Assembly: GCA_049673305.1 (NCBI GenBank)
Contig: JBATXM010000039.1
Coordinates: 1-57,465 of the forward strand
From: GCA-003244245 sp049673305
GTDB taxonomy: Bacteria > Actinomycetota > Actinomycetes > Mycobacteriales > Pseudonocardiaceae
Reading direction: 5' to 3'
DNA: 57,465 bases
Shown here: positions 52,085-57,465 of the stretch, piece after piece
Numbering within the stretch: position 1 is the first letter of the stretch
How the letters are laid out: every line of letters begins with the position of its first letter
Notes under the pieces: model-generated
What the model was told of the DNA's origin: nothing
Seen by the model: the letters and a program-made list of their open reading frames with translations, nothing else
Database searches by the model: none
Program-made: the position numbers and the translations under genes

Positions 52085-53869
52085 TTATGATGACGTTATA
52101 TGCTGTGAATCATTCTCGGAGCTTTCTGGATTTGGTTGGTCACTAATCGTGATTGGTTTTTCAATAAGATGAGGTTCGGGCTCAGAGCCATGTGGGGCGA
52201 ACCAAGGAGCATGCGCAGGCGCGTCCGGGCACAGTGTCCACTTCCGGCCGACTTGGTCGATGCCTATCGGGTACACCGTCAGGGCACCGTCGGCCTCGAT
52301 GTGGAGACGGAGAAAATGCTTGAGGTCCTGATGGTGCTGGGCTGCGTATCCCTCGGTTCCATGCAGGCCAAAGCAGTTGGCAACCCAGAGGTAGCCCGAC
52401 ATCCCCACCATTCCCCCGATGCCCCCCACCAGGCCGACCAGGCTGAGGAAAGCGACCAAGGACCACACGCCCCGAGGCACGAAGTCAGACGACAGCCAGG
52501 ATGCGGCAATCATGACCCCGGCCGCGCCCGCGAGTTGCAGCGTCGAATGGACCACCCCCACCAGGAATCGGCGGATGCCGCGGGCGTCGTGGGCGAAGCG
52601 CACCATCCCGGCCAAGGACACGATCATGAGCAGGATGAGGAGGAAGAACGTCGGGCTCTCCCACACAGCGTGACGCAACTCGCCGAGGCCGAGTGAGACG
52701 TGGCGGTCTCCTAGATGCAGTCCCAGCATGAACGTCAACAGCACTTGGACGGCGCCGAACACCCCAGCCAGGGGAAGATTGTAGGGAGCAAGCAGCCAGA
52801 TCCGCTTCCTCAGTCGTCTCGATACCGTCGGTGAGGGATAGGTGCCGACTCTGCGGTAGGCGCTGGGTCCTTTCACGCCAGGGAGGTCCATGCGCTCGGG
52901 GAGGTTGTGGGTGGGGTGCAAGAAGGCGCCGCCGCCGCCCGAGGCGATGTGCTGGCGAAAGCCATCCTCCTCCTCATAGCGGGCGTAGTAGTGCTTTCCA
53001 CTCTTGAGGGACAGCACCAGCCGGGCGCCACTGGGCTCGATGACCTCGCGCTCGAGGTACTCCACATCCCGATCGGAATGGACCTCGTCCTCCTTCCGGC
53101 CGCTCTCGACCTCCTTGGCCATGCACAGGATGATGCGGTCCCCAGGCCGTACCTGGTCGAGGGCGACGTCGGCGAAGTACCGCAGTTGAGCCTCGTCGAT
53201 GTAGGAACCGAACTGGATGTCGATGCCCCAGAGCCACCAGCCGTTCGGGAGCCTGAGCGCGAAGTAGCTCCGACGCTGGCGCGTTCTCCATCCGCCGATC
53301 CAGCGGTTGCGGCAGAAGATGCTGGTGAAGTTGACCAGCCCGTCGTACCAGTCGTGGCTTCCCGGAATGGCGAAGAGCTCAGGAGCCTCGCCCGGGACAC
53401 ACGGCAACGCCGCCCGATACGGACCGAGCAGGCGGTTCTCGTACTCCACGGCCGTGGGCACCGGATACACCTGGTCGCCGCCCATGACAAGGATCCGTCC
53501 CCGCTCGGTGGTGTGGGTCTCGCCGTCCCAGTCGAGTTTGAGTTCTTCGGTGGCCAGGAGCCTGGCCACCGTGTAGGTCGAGTTCCACCCGTCACCAACG
53601 TCGGCCACGTAGTCCAGCCACAGATCGGCTGCCCTGGAGCGGTCCGGAACTTCCGCTGGCTCCAGCGCCTGCAACTCCCGGCTGTCGGCGTAGGAGCTGA
53701 AGATGCCTGAGAGCAGAACGCGCACAGCGGTGTCGATGAGCTGGTGGGGGTCGAGCCAGCGCACCATGGGCCTGCGCACGAACCCGAGCTCGGAAGGGTT
53801 GGACGGGCGAGGAAGGCACGGCGGAGATGTATCGGCGGAACCCGCAGGTGTCTCAGCCATGTTCGACAT
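52085..53869 (-). CDS. Membrane-anchored calcineurin-like metallophosphoesterase
   Basis: A 594-residue protein. Residues about 80-345 form a metallophosphoesterase domain: YVADVGDGWNSTY, ILVMGGDQVYP, IPGSHDWYDG and HIASGGGGAFLHPTHN. Compared with the usual DxH, GDxxxxG, GNHD and GHxH motifs, the first lacks its histidine, GNHD is GSHD and the last is GGGGAFLHPTH. Residues about 375-505 hold four or five membrane segments, and the tail is hydrophilic. Proteins of this layout are uncharacterised. ATG at 53869 or 53860. Single gene; moderate GC at its 3' end. Confidence 0.82.
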   Translation of the reverse strand: MSNMAETPAGSADTSPPCLPRPSNPSELGFVRRPMVRWLDPHQLIDTAVRVLLSGIFSSYADSRELQALEPAEVPDRSRAADLWLDYVADVGDGWNSTYTVARLLATEELKLDWDGETHTTERGRILVMGGDQVYPVPTAVEYENRLLGPYRAALPCVPGEAPELFAIPGSHDWYDGLVNFTSIFCRNRWIGGWRTRQRRSYFALRLPNGWWLWGIDIQFGSYIDEAQLRYFADVALDQVRPGDRIILCMAKEVESGRKEDEVHSDRDVEYLEREVIEPSGARLVLSLKSGKHYYARYEEEDGFRQHIASGGGGAFLHPTHNLPERMDLPGVKGPSAYRRVGTYPSPTVSRRLRKRIWLLAPYNLPLAGVFGAVQVLLTFMLGLHLGDRHVSLGLGELRHAVWESPTFFLLILLMIVSLAGMVRFAHDARGIRRFLVGVVHSTLQLAGAAGVMIAASWLSSDFVPRGVWSLVAFLSLVGLVGGIGGMVGMSGYLWVANCFGLHGTEGYAAQHHQDLKHFLRLHIEADGALTVYPIGIDQVGRKWTLCPDAPAHAPWFAPHGSEPEPHLIEKPITISDQPNPESSENDSQHITSS

Positions 53870-54023
53870 TCTTGCAGCGGGGCGGGCTAGACGCGCACCA
53901 GCAGGGCGCTATCCGGCGGCCACGGTCTCGATGGGGCGGCTCAATCCGGCCATCCACGGCGCCAGCTTGCGCAGCTACGGGCTGCCCGGTATGTCATGCA
54001 CTACCCGGTCGCAGGAGGACGAC

Positions 54024-54242
54024 GTGCCAGGTGTGCCCCCCGAGAACCTTTCCGAGACAGATTTGCTCCGCGAACTCGAGCATCTCCACACGACCCGCCA
54101 CAATACCTCCGGCGTCATCCCGAACGGGACGTTGACCCAGCCCGGACCTGGTCCGGCGCCTGAGGTGAAGACGGGAGTGAGGACACACCGGCTGTCGCCG
54201 CGGTGGCCGAGCACCAGCTACGAGAGGGGACAAATCCATTGA
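54024..54242 (+). CDS. DUF6158-like protein, truncated
   Basis: GTG start after GGAGGA. The first 28 residues, PGVPPENLSETDLLRELEHL and HTTRHNT, match the start of the short actinobacterial DUF6158 proteins. The expected continuation (a helix ending in an EYLRR-like motif) is missing and replaced by Pro/Gly/Thr-rich sequence, giving 72 residues. Probably a broken gene that still has an open frame. It is divergent from the metallophosphoesterase. Confidence 0.55.
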   Translation: MPGVPPENLSETDLLRELEHLHTTRHNTSGVIPNGTLTQPGPGPAPEVKTGVRTHRLSPRWPSTSYERGQIH

Positions 54243-54547
54243 GCGACCACCATCCTCGACCCGGGCTCCTACCCCAGCCGCTTCGACGCAGACGCCCTGA
54301 GGATCAGCTCGCGTTTTTCTCATGCCCACGCGAGATCGACAATTCGAAGCACGTGCATCTGCTCGCAGACGGGCAGCAATTTTCGGAATTGGGACGGACC
54401 GGGGGAGTCTAAAAGGGCACTGATGCGTTGACTGGAATGCAAGAAAATCAACCGCAGTTACTCCTCCGATATTGCACGATATTCCACCACACAACCTGTC
54501 GACGGCGACGTAAGTACGTACTTGAGTACCTACTCATTTGACGTGGC
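54243..54547. other. No confident gene; promoter region of the monooxygenase at its end
   Basis: About 300 bases with only short unsupported frames. The last 40 bases hold two adjacent dyads described separately. Confidence 0.6.
54512..54535. promoter_or_regulatory. Adjacent dyads before the FAD monooxygenase
   Basis: AAGTACGTACTT, a perfect 12-base palindrome, is followed directly by GAGTA-CC-TACTC. Together they give four AGTA-type half sites within 24 bases, 12 bases before the first possible start. Likely operator for a regulator not found in the window. Confidence 0.5.
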
Positions 54548-56104
54548 GTGAGGGTGGGGAAAGACTCTGGTGGCGTGACGCAGCTTGATGTAGTCGTCGT
54601 CGGCGCGGGCCCGACCGGGCTGATGGTTGCCGGTGAGCTGGCCTTGGCCGGGGTGACCATCGCGGTGGTTGAGCGCCATGCCACACCGAGCGGTCAGTCC
54701 CACGGCGGGGGAGTCAATCCGCGCACGTCGGAAGTGCTGGCGATGCGGGGGTTGCTCGACGCGGTGACCGAACGCGCTATCCCGACGGAGTCAGCCGGTG
54801 GTCATTTCGCCGGCCTGCCGGTGCCGCTCAACGCTCGTCCCTGGCGCACCCGCTACCCGGACGGTCTCGTCATCCCGCAGGACCGACTCGAGGAGGTTCT
54901 CGAGGCTTACCTGCGGGTACTGGGCATCACGGTGCGCCGCAGCACCGAGCCGACCGGCTTGACCAGCGACGAGGCCGGCGTCGAGGTCGTCGTGTCAGGC
55001 CCCGGTGGTGTGGGTGCGCTGCGGGCCCGCCATCTCGTGGCATGTGATGGTGCACACAGTACGGTTCGGAAGCTGACCGGCGTGGCCTTCCCGGGACGGG
55101 CTGGGACGCTGGCCGCGGCCAGCGCGGATATCCAGCTGGCCGCGATGTCGGCGACGGTGCCGCTGTCGTTGTCACACATCAGTACGCTTACCCGCACCGG
55201 CGGGGATTACTGGATGCTGATGCACCCACTTGAGAAGGCCGGCGAACGCACCGGGTTGCACCGGGTGGTGTTCGGTGGTCCAGAACAGGAGACGTTGTCC
55301 CGCCAGACGGCGGTCAGCGCAGCGGAGGTGGCGCGGGCCTTGACCGCAGTTCACGGCCCGCCGACCGAGCTGAAGAGACTGTTGTGGGGCAGCCGGTTCA
55401 GCGACGCGACCCGGCAGGTCACCGCCTACCGGTGCAGCCGGATTCTGTTCGCCGGCGACGCCGCGCACATTCATTCACCCATCGGGGGACAAGGTCTCAA
55501 CCTGGGTATCCAGGACGCGGTGAACCTCGGCTGGAAACTCGCCGCGCACGTCCAGTGGCGCGCCCCGGCCGGTTTGCTCGACAGCTACCACACCGAACGG
55601 CATCCGGTGGCCGCCCGGGTACTCGCGACAACGCGCGCTCAATGCGTGCCGATGAGCCCGCCGCCGGATGCCGACGACGTGCGGGCACTGCGCGAGATCG
55701 TCATCGACCTGGCGCGACTGCCCGACGCGAACCGCTACCTGGCCGGGCTGATGTGCGGGTTGGACCTGCGCTACGACCTCGGCGACAGTGATCCGCTGGT
55801 CGGCGCTCGGATGGTCGACCTGTCGCTGGAGACCGAAGACGGCCCGACCACGGTCAACACGCTGCTGCGGTCCGGACGCGGGCTGCTGCTGGAACTCGGC
55901 AGGCCACCGTTGCACCCAGCGCCAGTGCCCGACGGTGTCGATCGGATTGTCGCGCAGGTCATCGATTCGCCCGTGGGCACCACCCTGGGCGCGTCCCCAG
56001 GCGTCAACCGGGTGTTGGTTCGGCCCGACGGCCACGTCTGCTGGACCGGCGCCGGCCCGGACTCATCACCGGAGCCCGCGCTGCGACGATGGTTCCGCGT
56101 CTAG
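54548..56104 (+). CDS. FAD-dependent aromatic monooxygenase (PgaE/RdmE-like)
   Basis: A 518-residue group A flavoprotein hydroxylase. FAD motifs: VVVGAGPTGLMVAGELALAG, the DG motif LVACDGAHSTVRKLTG and the GD motif LFAGDAAHIHSPIGGQGLNL. The C-terminal ~130 residues form the thioredoxin-like domain of polyketide hydroxylases (NTLLRSGRGLLLELG). Members hydroxylate polyketides or inactivate antibiotics such as rifamycin. Start GTG at 54548 or GTG at 54575; homology begins after the second. Single gene behind an operator-like region. Confidence 0.88.
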   Translation: MRVGKDSGGVTQLDVVVVGAGPTGLMVAGELALAGVTIAVVERHATPSGQSHGGGVNPRTSEVLAMRGLLDAVTERAIPTESAGGHFAGLPVPLNARPWRTRYPDGLVIPQDRLEEVLEAYLRVLGITVRRSTEPTGLTSDEAGVEVVVSGPGGVGALRARHLVACDGAHSTVRKLTGVAFPGRAGTLAAASADIQLAAMSATVPLSLSHISTLTRTGGDYWMLMHPLEKAGERTGLHRVVFGGPEQETLSRQTAVSAAEVARALTAVHGPPTELKRLLWGSRFSDATRQVTAYRCSRILFAGDAAHIHSPIGGQGLNLGIQDAVNLGWKLAAHVQWRAPAGLLDSYHTERHPVAARVLATTRAQCVPMSPPPDADDVRALREIVIDLARLPDANRYLAGLMCGLDLRYDLGDSDPLVGARMVDLSLETEDGPTTVNTLLRSGRGLLLELGRPPLHPAPVPDGVDRIVAQVIDSPVGTTLGASPGVNRVLVRPDGHVCWTGAGPDSSPEPALRRWFRV

Positions 56105-56144
56105 TTGTCATAATGTCGCTTATCGGATCGAGAGACTCTGGATT

Positions 56145-56177
56145 TCCACCATGGATCATTTTTGGTACCATGGTGGA
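56145..56177. promoter_or_regulatory. vapBC operator candidate
   Basis: Ten-base arms TCCACCATGG and CCATGGTGGA with a 13-base spacer. The right arm ends one base before the vapB ATG, so a bound VapBC complex would block transcription and ribosome loading. Autorepression through such dyads is usual for VapBC. Confidence 0.65.
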
Positions 56178-56178
56178 C

Positions 56179-56436
56179 ATGGCGCTAAACATCAAGGATC
56201 CTGAGGCTGAACGGCTCGCCACCGAGGTAGCGGCGCTGGCCGGCGAGACCAAGACTGCGGCGGTCCGGGTTGCGCTGCGAGAGCGGCTCGACCGGCTTCG
56301 CGCGTCGGAGCCGGTCGAGCGGTTGCACCGCTTCCTGGTGGACGAGGCGTGGCCACAGGTGCCAGTGGAGCTGCGTGGTGGCCTGACCAAGCGGGAACGC
56401 GAGACCATGCTGGGCTACGGTCCGGAGGGCGTATGA
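56179..56436 (+). CDS. vapB: VapB-type antitoxin (Rv0623 family)
   Basis: An 85-residue antitoxin. The N-terminal ribbon-helix-helix is ALNIKDPEAERLATEVAALA followed by GETKTAAVRVALRERLDRLR, typical of the PSK/Rv0623-like family. The C-terminal segment wraps the toxin. ATG at 56179 chosen; in-frame ATGs at 56170 and earlier lie inside the palindrome or upstream. Confidence 0.9.
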   Translation: MALNIKDPEAERLATEVAALAGETKTAAVRVALRERLDRLRASEPVERLHRFLVDEAWPQVPVELRGGLTKRERETMLGYGPEGV

Positions 56437-56864
56437 TCGTCGACAGTTCGGCGCTAGTGGCGATTCTGCTGGCCGAGCGGGGTCACCAGGTGCTCGTGGA
56501 CCACATGGCGAGGGCGGCCATCGTCGGAGTTGGTGCACCCACACTGGCCGAGACCGGGATCGTGCTCACAGCCCGGCTTGGTGTCGCAGGCAAGTCTTTG
56601 CTCGCGCGGCTGCTGCAGGAGGCCGCCGCAGAGACCATCGCCTGCACCGCTGCGCACTGGCCCATCGCGGTCGATGCATTCACTCGTTACGGCAAGGGAC
56701 GCCACTCGGCCGCGCTGAATTTCGGGGACTGCCTGACCTACGCAACCTGTCGGCTCGCTGGACGCCCACTGCTGTGCACCGGGGACGACTTCCCGCAGAC
56801 AGATCTCGACGTAGTGACATGGTCGCCCAGCGTGGATGACGTGCCCGACCAAGTCTTCCCCTGA
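56433..56864 (+). CDS. vapC: VapC-type PIN-domain ribonuclease toxin
   Basis: A 143-residue PIN-domain toxin. Acidic metal ligands: Asp4 in IVDSSALVAILLAE, Glu in APTLAETGIVL, Asp in NFGDCLTYATCRLAG, and the C-terminal CTGDDFPQTD. All four are present, so it should be active. The ATG overlaps vapB (ATGA), the normal arrangement. Confidence 0.93.
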   Translation: MIVDSSALVAILLAERGHQVLVDHMARAAIVGVGAPTLAETGIVLTARLGVAGKSLLARLLQEAAAETIACTAAHWPIAVDAFTRYGKGRHSAALNFGDCLTYATCRLAGRPLLCTGDDFPQTDLDVVTWSPSVDDVPDQVFP

Positions 56865-56885
56865 TGTGAGCGGTGACCACCGACG

Positions 56886-57005
56886 TCACACGAGGGAGAT
56901 CGCGTCGTCTTCTTTGAAGCTGTCGTCATCCATCAGCTCGGCTCGAAAGTGACTGAGGATCTGCTCGACTTGCTGGGGACGGCGTTTCAGCTCATCGCAC
57001 AATGA
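56886..57005 (-). pseudogene. 3' fragment of a host gene cut by an IS21-type element
   Basis: Minus-strand frame SLCDELKRRPQQVEQILSHF then RAELMDDDSFKEDDAISLV, ending at the stop at 56886. Helical and charged, coding-like, but the frame runs straight into the insertion sequence end at 57006, so only 39 C-terminal residues remain. Family not recognised. Confidence 0.5.
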
Positions 57006-57346
57006 TGTCAACGGCAGCCGAAAACTGACCCCCTGACGGCAGTTGAATTTTGACCCCCCGCGATTAGTTGATCTTATTCTTCTGTGGTGGTGGCCGCGGG
57101 CACGCGACCAAGGTCACGGTCCTTGAGCCGGTAGCTGTCGCCTTTGAGGGCGATGACTTCGGCGTGGTGGACGAGGCGGTCGATCATGGCGGCGGCGACC
57201 ACGTCGTCGCCGAAGACCTCGCCCCATCGTCCGAAGACCTTGTTGCTGGTGACGATTAAGCTGGCCCTTTCATATCGGGCGGAGACGAGTTGGAAGAACA
57301 GGTTCGCGGCCTCGGCTTCGAAAGGGATGTAGCCCACCTCGTCGAT
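57006..57346 (-). mobile_element. Truncated IS21-family element
   Basis: Starts at a TGTCAACGGCAG end with internal repeats ACGGCAG(CC/TT)GAA(AA/TT)(C/T)TGACCCCC at about 57010 and 57038, as in IS21 ends. It contains the 3' part of istB and is lost beyond 57346. The istA gene and the other end are not in the window. Confidence 0.75.
57074..57346 (-). pseudogene. istB: istB, IS21 helper ATPase, 3' part only
   Basis: The frame reads IDEVGYIPFEAEAANLFFQL, VSARYERASLIVTSNK, FGRWGEVFGDDVVAAAMIDR and LVHHAEVIALKGDSYRLKDR, the second half of IstB with Walker B (DEVGY) and sensor (VTSNK). The P-loop half is missing: upstream of IDEV the frame meets a stop at 57347-57349 inside a palindrome. Normal IstB is about 250 residues; about 90 remain. 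Confidence 0.88.
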
Positions 57347-57372
57347 CTATGCGGATGTCCGCATAGATCGAC
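57341..57372. repeat. Perfect 32-bp palindrome at the istB break point
   Basis: Arms GTCGATCTATGCGGA (57341-57355) and TCCGCATAGATCGAC (57358-57372) around TG. It sits exactly where istB homology stops, followed by two CTATGCCGA direct repeats (57373-57381 and 57390-57398). It could be the end of another inserted element or a scar of rearrangement. Confidence 0.65.
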
Positions 57373-57465
57373 CTATGCCGACACCGCGACTATGCCGAGG
57401 GTGCCCCCAGGTCGGGTCTCGGTCCTTTGAGGGCGGTGGGTTTGTGCGTCGTTCGTGTCGTGGGT

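Overview
The window is high-GC DNA (many GTG starts, tightly overlapping operons) from a mycelial or coccoid actinobacterium. Two blocks are collinear, from memory, with the Mycobacterium tuberculosis Rv1456c-Rv1466 and Rv1477-Rv1488 neighbourhoods. The abundance of DUF5753/DUF397-type regulators fits Pseudonocardiaceae or a neighbouring family better than Mycobacterium. This placement is inference from gene content and order only. I found no rRNA, tRNA, CRISPR array or plasmid origin.

Layout. 1-6.4 kb: scattered single genes (a small hypothetical protein, a DUF7455-type zinc-ribbon-like protein, a FluG-type glutamine synthetase homologue, an uncharacterised protein, an acyl-CoA-dehydrogenase-like flavoprotein and a TAP-like secreted lipoprotein hydrolase). 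6.4-11.4 kb: a translationally coupled cobalamin operon (cobB, cobI/cbiL, cbiD, cobL), ending in an unusual fusion of a CobE/CbiG C-terminal domain to a double [4Fe-4S] ferredoxin. 11.3-16.5 kb (minus): a 14-TM MFS exporter, an ABC-2 exporter pair and an MptB-like mannosyltransferase. 16.6-23.3 kb (plus): sufR-sufB-sufD-Rieske-sufC-sufS-sufU-sufT, a complete Fe-S assembly operon under its own repressor.

23.4-31.2 kb is an accessory patch. It holds a frameshifted ABM monooxygenase, RecQ, a HicAB toxin-antitoxin pair, a GT87 mannosyltransferase, a small secreted protein, TrpS and an XRE/DUF397 pair. Divergent from that pair lie two very small ORFs with good ribosome sites and a hairpin at the stop codon. 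31.2-37.7 kb (plus) is a membrane transport block: CDF metal exporter, AI-2E-family permease and an Mrp-type cation/proton antiporter in which the MnhA C-terminus is encoded separately (MbhD, and an MbhE-MnhB fusion).

37.8-48.3 kb holds DUF3140, DUF5709 and a methyltransferase, then the cell-envelope/heme locus: RipA-like endopeptidase, MoxR, DUF58, FabG, ferrochelatase, an Rv1486c-like protein, DUF3097, NfeD and an SPFH protein. The VWA gene and the inhA/fabI gene that usually sit in this locus are absent. 48.3-57.5 kb is accessory: an aldehyde dehydrogenase/FAD-oxidase operon, gene relics, a membrane metallophosphoesterase, an aromatic-type FAD monooxygenase and VapBC with an operator-like palindrome. 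At the right edge a broken IS21-type element interrupts a host gene and is itself interrupted.

The best leads for something new are the CobE-ferredoxin fusion, the small-ORF pair facing the XRE/DUF397 module, the rearranged Mrp operon, and the membrane metallophosphoesterase with altered active-site motifs. None amounts to a proven new system from sequence alone.
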